Shown: positions 1-8,558 of the stretch, one piece after another
Numbering within the stretch: position 1 is the stretch's first letter
How the letters are laid out: each line of letters begins with the position of its first letter
Source: Shimia litoralis
GTDB lineage: Bacteria; Pseudomonadota; Alphaproteobacteria; Rhodobacterales; Rhodobacteraceae
DNA: 33,271 nucleotides
Assembly: GCF_005518135.1 (NCBI RefSeq)
Contig: NZ_SULI01000029.1
Coordinates: forward strand, 1 to 33,271
Direction: 5' to 3'
The notes under the pieces: generated by a model
Seen by the model: the letters and a program-made list of their open reading frames with translations, nothing else
What the model was told of the DNA's origin: nothing
The model's database searches: none
Position numbers and translations under genes: made by a program

Positions 1-64
1 TTGTATCCATTCAATCGGGTTGGATACATCTTAGCACGCTGTCCGAATTTGCCGGACCACTTCA
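1..64 (-). mobile_element. Terminus of an insertion sequence (left edge of window)
   Basis: These 64 bases are the exact reverse complement of 33208-33271. The identity stops precisely at a TCA end (62-64), which is the TG...CA type of terminus common in IS3-like elements. Inside the repeat are two smaller dyads: GTCCG/CGGAC around AAATT, and an 8-bp TGTATCCA/TGGATACA pair that could be a transposase operator. No transposase is visible because the window ends here. The IS family is a guess; that this is a repeated mobile-element end is well supported. Confidence 0.8.
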
Positions 65-126
65 ACCTGATGCAGGCTCACAAATTGCCTTCAACAATGG
101 CGCTTTGCTCTGGCGAAGGCGAAACC

Positions 127-996
127 ATGGGCAATTGCGATTTACCCGAGGAGTCTCCAATCACCTACCAGCCAGACATATCCTGTGGTGTCAAAACGCG
201 GCCGCCACGCGCAGAGGGTCATCTGAGACTCTCTACCAAACGCGTTGGCGATCGCACAATGTTGGATCGGTGCCACCAGTCCGGGTCTTTCAAGTGCCTG
301 TTTCCTAATACCTACGGGCCATCTCTGGATGCGGTTCTTCTGAATACCGCCGGTGGGATCACAGGAGGGGACCGGTTCGACTTTTCGGGCCACGCGGCCG
401 CAAATACTGTGCTGACCCTGACCACCCAAGCGTGCGAGCGCGCCTATAAAGCACAACCCGCAGAGACGGGAACGGTTCGAAACCGTTTGCAAATCGGATC
501 ACGGGGGCGAGTCAACTGGTTGCCACAGGAAACGATCCTGTTTAACGGCAGCGCAATTTCCCGCCAGATGACCGTCGAAATGCAGCCAGATGCCTCTTTG
601 CTGATGGTTGAACCGCTGGTGTTTGGCCGCTCTGCCATGGGCGAAAAACTGACCGATATTCAATTCAACGACCGGATTGACATTCGCCGTGCAGGCCAGC
701 CGCTGTTGCTTGATGCCATGGCCTTGACTGGTGATGCACAGGCACATCTTGCAAAGCCCTTTGTGGCAAATGGGGCGGGTGCGATGGCGCTGATCGTGTT
801 GGTGGCTGCCAATGCCGAAACCCACATGTCTGCTCTTCAGCAAATCCTGCCCACGACCGGGGGAGCCAGCCTGATCGCCGACGACATCTTGGTGATACGC
901 CTGCTGAGCGATGACAGCTTTACCCTAAGACAAACCCTGCTGCCTGTACTGCAACTGTTGAACGGCGCGGCGCTTCCTCGATGTTGGATGATGTGA
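127..996 (+). CDS. ureD: Urease accessory protein UreD
   Basis: The 289-aa product resembles UreD, the scaffold that binds apo-urease together with UreF and UreG during nickel insertion. The family signature [11 protein letters not shown] is present near residue 75, followed by the usual region around TTQACERAY and the [14 protein letters not shown] stretch. The frame stays open upstream into the IS end, but ATG at 127 is preceded by a GAAGG ribosome binding site at about 5-9 nt and gives a family-like length; ATG at 97 is an alternative. The gene ends one base before ureA, so the two are probably coupled. The IS end lies only 62 bp upstream, so the native promoter may have been displaced. 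Confidence 0.9.
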   Translation: MGNCDLPEESPITYQPDISCGVKTRPPRAEGHLRLSTKRVGDRTMLDRCHQSGSFKCLFPNTYGPSLDAVLLNTAGGITGGDRFDFSGHAAANTVLTLTTQACERAYKAQPAETGTVRNRLQIGSRGRVNWLPQETILFNGSAISRQMTVEMQPDASLLMVEPLVFGRSAMGEKLTDIQFNDRIDIRRAGQPLLLDAMALTGDAQAHLAKPFVANGAGAMALIVLVAANAETHMSALQQILPTTGGASLIADDILVIRLLSDDSFTLRQTLLPVLQLLNGAALPRCWMM

Positions 997-997
997 C

Positions 998-1300
998 ATG
1001 AACCTGACCCCAAGAGAAAAAGACAAGCTTCTGGTTGCCATGGCAGCCGAGGTCGCCCGCAAGCGGCTGGCCCGAGGTGTCAAACTGAACCACCCTGAGG
1101 CCATTGCCCTCATCACGGATGCGGTTGTCGAAGGCGCCCGCGACGGGCGCTCTGTCGCCGACCTGATGGAGGCCGGGGCGCATATCATCACGGCAGACCA
1201 ATGTATGGAGGGCATCCCCCAGATGATCCACGACGTGCAAGTCGAAGCCACATTCCCCGACGGGACCAAGCTTGTCACCGTTCATCATCCAATCCGCTAA
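998..1300 (+). CDS. ureA: Urease gamma subunit
   Basis: A 100-aa protein matching the small gamma subunit of bacterial three-chain ureases. It begins [11 protein letters not shown] and carries the conserved LNHPEA, EGARDG and [15 protein letters not shown] segments. The length is exactly that of the family. UreA forms the (UreABC)3 cytoplasmic enzyme that hydrolyses urea to ammonia and carbamate. It follows ureD by a single base and is followed by a small His-rich gene rather than directly by ureB. Confidence 0.97.
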   Translation: MNLTPREKDKLLVAMAAEVARKRLARGVKLNHPEAIALITDAVVEGARDGRSVADLMEAGAHIITADQCMEGIPQMIHDVQVEATFPDGTKLVTVHHPIR

Positions 1301-1311
1301 AGGACTGCTCT

Positions 1312-1479
1312 ATGAAAACCCTGATCGCACCCTTACTTACCTTTGCCGCAACCCCCGCCCTGGCCCATTCGGGCATGCACATCCATCCCCATGCCAACGA
1401 CGCCACTTGGCTGCCTCTGCTGTTTGGGGGGCTGCTGACGGCCGCGGTCGCTTCGCTGATCTGGGCGCGCCTGAAATGA
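1312..1479 (+). CDS. Small His-rich single-pass membrane peptide in the urease operon
   Basis: A 55-aa ORF sits in the urease operon between ureA and ureB. It has a clear signal peptide ([18 protein letters not shown]) and then a mature N-terminus HSGMHIHPH with four His in nine residues. A predicted transmembrane helix (about residues 33-51) follows, with a basic tail RLK. Its stop overlaps the ureB start as ATGA, so translation is coupled to ureB. The layout predicts a periplasm-facing metal-binding tip on a membrane anchor. I recall similar small ORFs in Rhodobacterales urease clusters, but know of no assigned function. A nickel-related role is inference from the histidines and context. 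Confidence 0.75.
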   Translation: MKTLIAPLLTFAATPALAHSGMHIHPHANDATWLPLLFGGLLTAAVASLIWARLK

Positions 1480-1781
1480 TCCCCGGAGAATTAATAGCCG
1501 CCGAGGGTGATCTGACCCTGAACGCGGGCCGCGAGGTTACCGTGTTGATGGTTGCGAACACTGGCGACCGCCCGATCCAAGTGGGCAGCCATTACCATTT
1601 TGCCGAAGCTAACCCAGCGCTTGAATTCGATCGCAAGGTCGCACGTGGCCAGCGGCTCGACATCTCTGCGGGCACCGCAGTCCGGTTCGAGCCGGGCCAG
1701 CGCCGCGAAGTGCCTCTGGTGCCGATTTCCGGTGCCCGACGCATCTTCGGCTTCAACCAGAACGTCATGGGAGACCTGTGA
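1476..1781 (+). CDS. ureB: Urease beta subunit
   Basis: A 101-aa product matches urease beta: it begins [16 protein letters not shown] and contains [20 protein letters not shown], the AVRFEPGQ segment and GFNQNVMG near the end. The start ATG overlaps the stop of the upstream small peptide gene, fixing the start. Length and motifs are normal for a separate beta subunit of the ureABC type. Confidence 0.97.
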   Translation: MIPGELIAAEGDLTLNAGREVTVLMVANTGDRPIQVGSHYHFAEANPALEFDRKVARGQRLDISAGTAVRFEPGQRREVPLVPISGARRIFGFNQNVMGDL

Positions 1782-1846
1782 CCCGGTCCACCCTGAGACC
1801 AACGCAATTCCGCCCTCCGTTTTTGACCTTTTGAAAGGCCTCTCTA

Positions 1847-3556
1847 ATGCCCGCAAGGATCGCCCGCGCTGACTATGCCGCCATGTTTGGCCCCACAACC
1901 GGAGACCGGCTTCGGCTGGCTGACACTGACCTGATCATCGAGGTCGAACGCGATCTCACCACCTATGGCGAAGAGGTCAAATTCGGCGGCGGCAAGGTCA
2001 TCCGTGATGGTATGGGTCAGGCCCAGACCACCCGTGCCCAAGGGGCGGTGGACACGGTCATCACCAACGCGCTGATTGTGGATCATAGCGGCATTTACAA
2101 AGCCGACGTTGGGCTGAAAAACGGACGCATCCACAAAATCGGCAAGGCGGGAAATCCAGACACCCAGCCAAATGTCGACATCACCGCAGGCCCCGGCACC
2201 GAGGTCATTGCCGGTGAAGGGCGCATTTTGACAGCTGGCGGGTTTGACAGCCACATTCATTTCATCTGTCCACAGCAGATCGAAGACGCATTGCATTCCG
2301 GCCTGACCACAATGTTAGGCGGTGGCACCGGTCCGGCGCATGGCACGCTGGCCACCACCTGCACGCCCGGACCATGGCACATTGGCCGCATGCTGCAGGC
2401 CGCAGATGCTTTTCCCATGAATCTAGCCTTTGCAGGCAAGGGTAATGCGTCGCTTCCTGCTGCTTTGGAAGAACAGGTGCTGGGAGGCGCATGCGCCCTC
2501 AAATTGCACGAAGACTGGGGCACAACGCCCGCCGCAATCGACTGTTGCCTGTCGGTGGCTGATGATCTTGACGTTCAGGTGATGATCCACACCGATACGT
2601 TGAACGAATCCGGTTTTGTCGAAAACACCGTTGCCGCCATGAAAGGTCGGACCATCCATGCCTTTCATACGGAAGGTGCTGGCGGTGGCCATGCGCCCGA
2701 CATTATCCGCATCTGCGGCGAAGAGCACGTTCTGCCGTCATCCACAAACCCCACCCGCCCCTTTACCGTAAACACGTTGGAAGAGCATCTAGACATGCTG
2801 ATGGTCTGCCATCACCTGGACAAATCAATCCCCGAAGACGTCGCCTTTGCCGAAAGCCGTATTCGGCGCGAGACCATCGCAGCCGAAGACATCTTGCACG
2901 ATATGGGCGCGTTTTCGATTATCGCCTCTGACAGTCAGGCCATGGGCCGCGTGGGCGAGGTCTTGATCCGCACATGGCAAACTGCGGACAAGATGAAAAA
3001 ACAGCGCGGCAGCCTGCCCGAAGACACCCGCGACAACGACAATTTCCGCGTCCGTCGATATATCGCCAAATACACCATAAATCCCGCCATTGCCCACGGA
3101 ATCAGCCACGAGATTGGGTCAATCACAGAAGGTAAACGCGCCGATCTGGTGCTGTGGGATCCTGCCTTTTTTGGTGTCAAACCCGAAATGGTTTTGCTGG
3201 GGGGCACCATCGCCATGGCCCAAATGGGCGATCCCAATGCCTCGATCCCTACACCCCAGCCGGTGTATTCGCGCCCGATGTTCGGCGCCTATGGGCGCGC
3301 GGTCGAACACTCGGCTGTGACCTTTGTCAGTGCGGCGGCACATGACGCCGGGATTGGTCAAAAACTGGGGCTGGCAAAAGACACGCTGGCCGTCAGAAAC
3401 ACCCGAAACATCGGCAAATCCGATTTGCGGCTCAACAACGCCACGCCAGATATCCACGTCGATCCGGAAACCTACGAGGTGCGGGCCGATGGTGAACTTC
3501 TGACGTGCCAGCCGGCCGAGGTTCTGCCGATGGCACAACGTTATTTCCTGTTCTAA
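1847..3556 (+). CDS. ureC: Urease alpha subunit (catalytic)
   Basis: The 569-aa alpha subunit holds the dinuclear nickel site. All expected residues are visible: His136 and His138 in SHIHFI, the carbamylated Lys219 in ALKLHEDWG, His248 (VMIHTD), His274 (HAFHTE), the flap Cys321-His322-His323 (MVCHHLD) and the nickel ligand Asp362 (ASDSQAMG). The protein appears full length and undamaged. ATG at 1847 is preceded by a GAAAGG ribosome binding site. The 65-bp gap after ureB holds no evident gene. The local phrase [12 protein letters not shown] departs slightly from the more usual [12 protein letters not shown], without touching catalytic residues. Confidence 0.98.
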   Translation: MPARIARADYAAMFGPTTGDRLRLADTDLIIEVERDLTTYGEEVKFGGGKVIRDGMGQAQTTRAQGAVDTVITNALIVDHSGIYKADVGLKNGRIHKIGKAGNPDTQPNVDITAGPGTEVIAGEGRILTAGGFDSHIHFICPQQIEDALHSGLTTMLGGGTGPAHGTLATTCTPGPWHIGRMLQAADAFPMNLAFAGKGNASLPAALEEQVLGGACALKLHEDWGTTPAAIDCCLSVADDLDVQVMIHTDTLNESGFVENTVAAMKGRTIHAFHTEGAGGGHAPDIIRICGEEHVLPSSTNPTRPFTVNTLEEHLDMLMVCHHLDKSIPEDVAFAESRIRRETIAAEDILHDMGAFSIIASDSQAMGRVGEVLIRTWQTADKMKKQRGSLPEDTRDNDNFRVRRYIAKYTINPAIAHGISHEIGSITEGKRADLVLWDPAFFGVKPEMVLLGGTIAMAQMGDPNASIPTPQPVYSRPMFGAYGRAVEHSAVTFVSAAAHDAGIGQKLGLAKDTLAVRNTRNIGKSDLRLNNATPDIHVDPETYEVRADGELLTCQPAEVLPMAQRYFLF

Positions 3557-3565
3557 GAGGCTCGC

Positions 3566-4018
3566 ATGACCCAGACACCTATTATCGCCAACGTATATCG
3601 CTCGCATCCGCACGGTCCGGTTTCGGGTAAAATTGCGCTCGACTATGATGGCCGGTTCCTGCGCCGTAAGACGCTGACAACCGACGACGGGCTGTCGTTG
3701 CTGGTCGATCTGGCCAAAACAACCTCTTTGGATCATGGGGGCGTTCTGGTGCTTGAAGACGGGCGTCAGGTCGAGATTATCGCCGCGCCAGAGAACCTGT
3801 TGCACGTCACCGGTGACAACCTGCCTCGCCTTGCGTGGCACATCGGAAACCGCCATACACCTTGCCAGATCGAGCCGGACCGATTGCTCATTCAGCGCGA
3901 CCACGTGATTCACGACATGCTCGTCCAGATTGGTGCGACGGTGCACGAGGTGGTGGAACCTTTCACGCCAGAAGGCGGGGCCTATGGCCACGGGCGGACG
4001 CATGGCCACAGCCACTGA
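3566..4018 (+). CDS. ureE: Urease accessory protein UreE (nickel chaperone)
   Basis: A 150-aa UreE-like metallochaperone that delivers nickel to the UreDFG-urease complex. The central metal-binding segment AWHIGNRHTP carries the conserved interface histidine of the family, and the C-terminus is a short His-rich tail ([10 protein letters not shown]). It starts 9 bp after ureC. Its last 17 bases overlap the ureF start region, which indicates translational coupling. Confidence 0.95.
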   Translation: MTQTPIIANVYRSHPHGPVSGKIALDYDGRFLRRKTLTTDDGLSLLVDLAKTTSLDHGGVLVLEDGRQVEIIAAPENLLHVTGDNLPRLAWHIGNRHTPCQIEPDRLLIQRDHVIHDMLVQIGATVHEVVEPFTPEGGAYGHGRTHGHSH

Positions 4019-4646
4019 AATCCTGATCCTGACCCAATGGTTTTCACCGGCCTATCCTGTCGGAGCGTTTGCCTATTCGCATGGATTGGAATGGGCCATC
4101 GACGCAGGTCATGTGACAACCGCCAAACACATCAATGCATGGATCACCGAGGTGATGTGTCATGGTGCGGGGTGGAACGATAGCCTATTTCTGGCCGCAG
4201 CGTATCACGCGGACAGCTGTGAGTTACCCGAAGTCGACGCGACGGCCCGCGCCTTTTGCGCGTCCGCCGACCGGCTCAAGGAAACCCACCTGCAGGGCGC
4301 AGCCTTCTGTGGCATCACCGCCAAAGTCTGGGCAACCGATGTGCAGGGATTGACCTATCCGGTCGCCGCTGGACGGGCCGCGCGATTGCAGGGTTTGCCG
4401 CTTGACCTGACCACACAGGTTTATCTGCAGGCGTTTTTGGCAAACCTCGTCGCAGCGGCCATGCGCCTTGTGCCGCTTGGCCAGACCGACGGGCAACGCA
4501 TCATCCGCGATCTGAGTCCCTTGTGCACCCGCATTGCCCAAGACAGCAGCAATGCCTCGCTTGATGACCTCGCCAGCACCGCCTTTCTCGCCGATATTGC
4601 GGCAATGAAACATGAAACCCAGTATTCAAGGATATTTCGCACATGA
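4002..4646 (+). CDS. ureF: Urease accessory protein UreF
   Basis: A 214-aa UreF: the family N-terminal pattern [21 protein letters not shown] is present close to the start, and the protein is all-helical in appearance. UreF acts with UreD and UreG as the gate for nickel insertion. ATG at 4002 gives the family-like N-terminus [11 protein letters not shown] at 3984 has a better ribosome binding site (GAAGG) and would add six residues. The stop overlaps the ureG start as ATGA. Confidence 0.93.
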   Translation: MATATEILILTQWFSPAYPVGAFAYSHGLEWAIDAGHVTTAKHINAWITEVMCHGAGWNDSLFLAAAYHADSCELPEVDATARAFCASADRLKETHLQGAAFCGITAKVWATDVQGLTYPVAAGRAARLQGLPLDLTTQVYLQAFLANLVAAAMRLVPLGQTDGQRIIRDLSPLCTRIAQDSSNASLDDLASTAFLADIAAMKHETQYSRIFRT

Positions 4647-5222
4647 CACGCATGAATGGTCCTCTTCGCGTCGGCATCGGCGGGCCGGTCGGTGCCGGTA
4701 AAACCACCCTAACGGCCGCTCTCAGTGCAGTCTTGCGAGAACGTCATTCAATTGGTGTAATCACCAACGATATCTACACCCGAGAAGACGCAGAAGCCCT
4801 GATGCGGATGCAGGTTCTACCGCAGAACCGCATTATCGGGGTTGAAACCGGCGGTTGCCGAAATGACAGAGCGGCACCCGGATCTTGACATCGTCCTGAT
4901 CGAGAGCGGCGGAGACAACCTGTCCGCCACATTCAGCCCAGAACTGGCGGATGTGACCCTGTATGTCATTGATGTCGCCGCAGGCGAAGAAATCCCGCGC
5001 AAAGGCGGGCCTGCGATCACCAAATCAGATGTCTTGATCATCAACAAAACCGACCTGGCCCCTTATGTTGGTGCATCCCTGGATGTGATGGCCGGAGACG
5101 CCAAGAAAATGCGGGGTGCGCGCCCGTTTGTGTTCACGTCGCTACGCCACCGCGAGGGCGTGGCAGAGGTCATACAGTTACTCGAAGCCATTGGGGGCCT
5201 CGGTACAGAGCCAAACCCATGA
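4643..5222 (+). pseudogene. ureG: Urease accessory GTPase UreG, disrupted by an internal deletion
   Basis: The 5' part encodes the UreG P-loop ([10 protein letters not shown], residues 13-22), the NDIYT and EDAE segments and VETGGC (ending at Cys72). It then leaves frame and stops at 4886-4888. The 3' part, in the next frame from about 4848 to 5222, continues with [19 protein letters not shown], the [11 protein letters not shown] guanine-binding region and the normal UreG end. Compared with UreG proteins in general, the segment with the pattern CPHTAIREDAS...L is missing, which equals a deletion of about 50 nt. The deletion point sits in GCGGTTGCC, which would fit in both flanks, so loss between short direct repeats is likely. 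The missing CPH motif binds nickel or zinc, so neither fragment should be active. Confidence 0.88.
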
Positions 5223-5243
5223 CAGAAACAAGCGACCGACCGC

Positions 5244-5261
5244 GGGCCCAGTGACGGGCCC
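5244..5261. terminator. Small GC hairpin between convergent ureG and nosX
   Basis: GGGCCC at 5244-5249 and GGGCCC at 5256-5261 can pair across a six-base loop (AGTGAC). It lies between the convergent ends of the urease and nos operons. There is no U-run, so intrinsic termination is only a possibility. The rest of the 5223-5393 gap holds no gene I recognise. Confidence 0.35.
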
Positions 5262-5393
5262 AACGTGTCATATACGAACAGGGCGGTTCTGTTGCAGCAG
5301 CAGTGTTACGCCGCGCAAACGCGATGAAATTAGGCGTTGTTCGGTTTCGATCTGCAGCGCGATACGGGTATGTTCATTGGCCGCTCGGGAAGC

Positions 5394-6326
5394 TCACGAC
5401 AATACCACCCACTCTAGTTTCGCGGACGGGAATTTTTCGAGGACAGCCGGAAACTGCCCCCGATCCATCAAACACAGCGCCGTAGACAGCCCATCGGCCA
5501 ATGCCGCATCCCTTGCGCTTACCGAGACCAAGGATTGTTTTGGTGCGTCGTCATTGCGAGGGTCAAGAATGTGACCAATTTCAGAAGACGCGTTCAACAC
5601 TGTCCCAAGTGGTGAAGACGTTGCCAAAGCACGGTCACGCAGGGAAACCTTTTGCACTATGTGCCCTTGAACATCTGCAATTCCGGCACGCCATGGCCCA
5701 CCATCACTGCGCCCGCCCAAGGCAGATATTTCGCCCATATCAACCATGACGTCCGTCAACCCCTGCTCCCTCAAGGTCGCCGCGATTTGATCTGTAATAT
5801 AGCCTTGGGCAATCCCATTCAAAGTGATCGCCATGTCTGGCCGTGAGAAACGCACGGTCTGTGCATCAAATTCAACGTGCTGCCAGCCGATCCTCTGGCG
5901 AAGCTGCGCAAGTTCTTGGCCTGACAGTGTCCGCCCTGCTTGAGTCGCCTGAGCATGCGCGCTCCAGAGCGGTTGGACCGTCGGATCAAACGCCCCTTGC
6001 GTGGCCAAGTGCAAGCTATTGGCCAAACTCAGAACGGATAGAATATCTGGCGACGGTGCCGCGAGGCGCCCATCCCGATTAAGTACAGAGAGCTCAGAAT
6101 CGTCTATATAGAGACTTAAAATACCCTCCAAACGATCAAGCTCGTTGCGGATCGCTGCGAACACAGGGTCGGCCGCAGATTGCGTCATTCCCACGATCTG
6201 AAGAGATGCGCCCGCACCCAGTGCAGTTCCCTGCCAGCGTGCAACCGGAGTTGCAATGGCCGGAGATGCAACCGTCATCGCTGCGGAGATTGCCAAAAAT
6301 CGACGGCGATTGAACATTAAGGTCAT
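5394..6326 (-). CDS. nosX: NosX, ApbE-family FAD:protein FMN transferase
   Basis: A 310-aa ApbE-type flavin transferase. It starts with a Tat-like signal (NRRRFLAISAAM) for export to the periplasm. Family features include LYIDDSELSVLNR, GAFDPTVQPLW, NGIAQGYITDQ and VDMGEISALGG. In nos operons this protein covalently attaches FMN to NosR. It is the last gene of the operon and its start overlaps the nosL stop as ATGA. It may also serve the NirI-type protein, whose gene is broken here. The alternative name apbE would describe the same protein. Confidence 0.93.
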   Translation of the reverse strand: MTLMFNRRRFLAISAAMTVASPAIATPVARWQGTALGAGASLQIVGMTQSAADPVFAAIRNELDRLEGILSLYIDDSELSVLNRDGRLAAPSPDILSVLSLANSLHLATQGAFDPTVQPLWSAHAQATQAGRTLSGQELAQLRQRIGWQHVEFDAQTVRFSRPDMAITLNGIAQGYITDQIAATLREQGLTDVMVDMGEISALGGRSDGGPWRAGIADVQGHIVQKVSLRDRALATSSPLGTVLNASSEIGHILDPRNDDAPKQSLVSVSARDAALADGLSTALCLMDRGQFPAVLEKFPSAKLEWVVLS

Positions 6327-6841
6327 GTCGGTGTCTCCAACTTGTTTTCCAAATCAACCGGGCCGATGGCCGCGGAATCCGGAATATCATTCAAAGTAAA
6401 AATCGACCCACCATACAGATGGATGAAATTGTCTGCGCCCGCCGAGGTCGCAAAGGGAACGATTTCCGGTGCTCCCATACCGCCAGCAACGCCCGCGCCC
6501 ACAACATAATATGCAACATCAGCAGCCACCCAGTTGTCGATCCCCGGCTCTTCCCAAGACGGCGCTATCCCCATGTCACTTACGTAAATCGCGAGAATTT
6601 CGGCTTCCCGCTCTGGGCTTTTGAGGTACGCAACCAAATCACGGACCTGCGCAAAGAATATGGGCTGTGCATAGCCGGCCAGATGGATTTGCCCTTTGGG
6701 TCCACCGTGCTCGGCAATGTTCATCTGACAAAAATAGCTTAGGGCCAGCTCTGTCAAGTCAGTGGGGGGTGGGGGTGCTTCTGCGGCATCCTCTTTACAA
6801 GCGACAAGAGCGAACATCGCACAAAGGACCAGATATCTCAT
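6323..6841 (-). CDS. nosL: NosL, periplasmic copper chaperone lipoprotein
   Basis: A 172-aa NosL that delivers Cu(I) for assembly of the NosZ copper centres. The N-terminus MRYLVLCAMFALVAC is a lipoprotein signal with the lipidated Cys15. The copper-binding motif appears as CQMN (Cys38, Met40) followed by IAEHGGPKGQI. Start and stop overlap the neighbours nosY and nosX by ATGA, showing tight coupling. A longer reading frame upstream is ignored because the lipoprotein signal starts at 6841. Confidence 0.94.
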   Translation of the reverse strand: MRYLVLCAMFALVACKEDAAEAPPPPTDLTELALSYFCQMNIAEHGGPKGQIHLAGYAQPIFFAQVRDLVAYLKSPEREAEILAIYVSDMGIAPSWEEPGIDNWVAADVAYYVVGAGVAGGMGAPEIVPFATSAGADNFIHLYGGSIFTLNDIPDSAAIGPVDLENKLETPT

Positions 6842-7662
6842 GGCTCGACCCTCTGGAATGCTGCGCGGGCCATCACAAAGCCGAGCACAGGCCATAACAA
6901 CAGTGACGCGGGTGCAGCCCAAACCGGAAGGGCACTTGCGGCCCCCGTCATGCCGCTGGTGAGTGCCACGGTGTCTGACGCCGCAATATTCCAGACACGA
7001 AATGCGTCCGCAGGGTTGGCCACCATGACCCAAGGAAAAATATTCTGTGTAAATGCGCCACCCTTATCAATAACCACGGCGCCCAAAAGCCCGAGATCAT
7101 AGAGAACCACAAATACCAACCATAACGCCGCTGACGCGCCTGCCGCAGCTGTCGCGCTACCGGCAAGGGACGACACCATATATCCCAACACCAAGAAAAC
7201 TGCACCAAGCAAAACCGAGGTGGCAATCAGTCGACCCAAGGCAATCAAGCTTTCGCTCCCGGCCCCGCCATAATACGCCGCCAAGGCACCCGCAGTTCCA
7301 AAACCAACCACCATTGCAAAACTCAGGGCCGCGAGATGCGCCATAAACTTGCCAAACAGAATTTCGCCACGACCTGCTGGGTATGACAGTAACAAGGCAA
7401 GACTGCCGCGATCGTTTTCACCGGAGATACTGTCAAACGACATCATCAACGCCAGCAAGGGTGCCAGATACACCGACAGTGTCGTCATTGAGGCCACCGA
7501 AATTGTCAGCATATCGACGCCAAGTGTTCCTGTCGGCGCGCTCCCTGCAAAGGTCAACGCAAGCGCAAACAAAACCATGATCAGTGTTGCCATGAATAGC
7601 CAGCGGTTGCGCCGCAAAATGTGCATCTCTGCCTGAGCAATGGCGAAGCTTCGAAAGGTCAT
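6838..7662 (-). CDS. nosY: NosY, ABC transporter permease of the NosDFY complex
   Basis: A 274-aa hydrophobic protein with about six membrane helices, of the ABC-2 permease type. With NosF and NosD it forms the NosDFY machine that is needed to assemble the tetranuclear CuZ site of NosZ. Characteristic phrases are the N-terminal AIAQAEMHILRRNRW, GENDRGSLALLLSYPAGRGEILFGKF and the glycine-rich middle helices. It overlaps nosF and nosL by 4 bp each. Confidence 0.93.
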   Translation of the reverse strand: MTFRSFAIAQAEMHILRRNRWLFMATLIMVLFALALTFAGSAPTGTLGVDMLTISVASMTTLSVYLAPLLALMMSFDSISGENDRGSLALLLSYPAGRGEILFGKFMAHLAALSFAMVVGFGTAGALAAYYGGAGSESLIALGRLIATSVLLGAVFLVLGYMVSSLAGSATAAAGASAALWLVFVVLYDLGLLGAVVIDKGGAFTQNIFPWVMVANPADAFRVWNIAASDTVALTSGMTGAASALPVWAAPASLLLWPVLGFVMARAAFQRVEP

Positions 7663-8558
7663 GAGACATCTCCCTTGGCAAAATAACGATAGAGGTCTTC
7701 TAGTCTGGGCGGGGTCATCTCAACGTCTGAGACCGTATCCCCCATAGCTGCAATGCGCCGAAGTTCATGCATCTTCTGATCAGGTGCACACAAGAGCTCG
7801 ACCGATGCCCCATTGATGCGCGTGCCGCCGGTGGTACGCGCAATTTCATCCGCATGATCCGCGTTTGCGCGTATTCTTAGCTTGGTCGGCAAACCCGCCG
7901 ATGCAGAAAGAGCCGCAAGTGTATCATCTGCAACTTTCTCTCCCTTGCGTAAGATCGCAATGCGGTCCGTACGCGCCTCGACCTCGGTCAGAGCATGACT
8001 GGCAATAAGCACCGCGGTGCCTTGGGCGGCCAGTTCATCAATGATGGCATAGAGATCCTGCCTTGATATCGGATCCAACCCACTTGTTGGTTCATCCAAA
8101 AGCGCCACTTTGGGGTTGCCCAAAAGGACCTGAGCCAACCCCAACCTCTGGCGCATTCCCTTGGAATACGTCCCAATACGACGGTCCAAAGCATCGCTAA
8201 GGCCTACGCGATCAAGAAGCGCTGGTACATCTCCCTTTGCACCACCCGATAGCCGAGCAAAGAGCTTGAGCTGCTCTCGGCCGGTAAGGGCTGGATGGAA
8301 ACTTACCGCCTCTGGCAAGAACGCTGTGGATTGACGTGCAGAGGCACTTCCCGGCTTGGCCCCGTCGATTAGGATTTTGCCAGAGCTTATGCCAGTTAGA
8401 CCCAAAATAAGCTTGATTAGTGTCGATTTTCCGGCACCGTTATGACCCAAAAGCGCGACCCTTTCTCCAGCTTTAACCGTGAGATTGACGTCGCTTAGGA
8501 CTTTGGCTTTGCCACGAAACTTTGAAACGTTTCTGATACAGAGGGCGCTATCCATCAT
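7659..8558 (-). CDS. nosF: NosF, ABC transporter ATPase of the NosDFY complex
   Basis: A 299-aa cytoplasmic ATPase. Walker A is GHNGAGKST, the ABC signature is YSKGMRQRLGLAQ, Walker B is VALLDEPTSGLDP and the switch histidine is in ASHAL. It powers NosDFY during maturation of the CuZ centre. It begins with two consecutive Met codons and overlaps nosD by 11 bp. Confidence 0.95.
   Translation of the reverse strand: MMDSALCIRNVSKFRGKAKVLSDVNLTVKAGERVALLGHNGAGKSTLIKLILGLTGISSGKILIDGAKPGSASARQSTAFLPEAVSFHPALTGREQLKLFARLSGGAKGDVPALLDRVGLSDALDRRIGTYSKGMRQRLGLAQVLLGNPKVALLDEPTSGLDPISRQDLYAIIDELAAQGTAVLIASHALTEVEARTDRIAILRKGEKVADDTLAALSASAGLPTKLRIRANADHADEIARTTGGTRINGASVELLCAPDQKMHELRRIAAMGDTVSDVEMTPPRLEDLYRYFAKGDVS

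Noticed and set aside
1-126. In-frame extension of ureD from base 1
   Set aside because: It runs through the IS end (1-64) and has no UreD similarity; ATG 127 has a ribosome binding site and gives a normal length.
3119-4015. 298-codon open frame on the minus strand under ureC and ureE
   Set aside because: It lies antisense to two well-supported urease genes, has no recognisable domain and no promoter or ribosome binding site; it is a codon-bias shadow.
4643-5222. Programmed frameshift in ureG
   Set aside because: About 16 to 17 residues including the CPH motif are missing, so a frameshift alone could not restore UreG; a deletion explains the data better.
5223-5393. Possible gene between ureG and nosX
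   Set aside because: Open frames here are short or extend into nosX antisense, with no motif or ribosome binding site.
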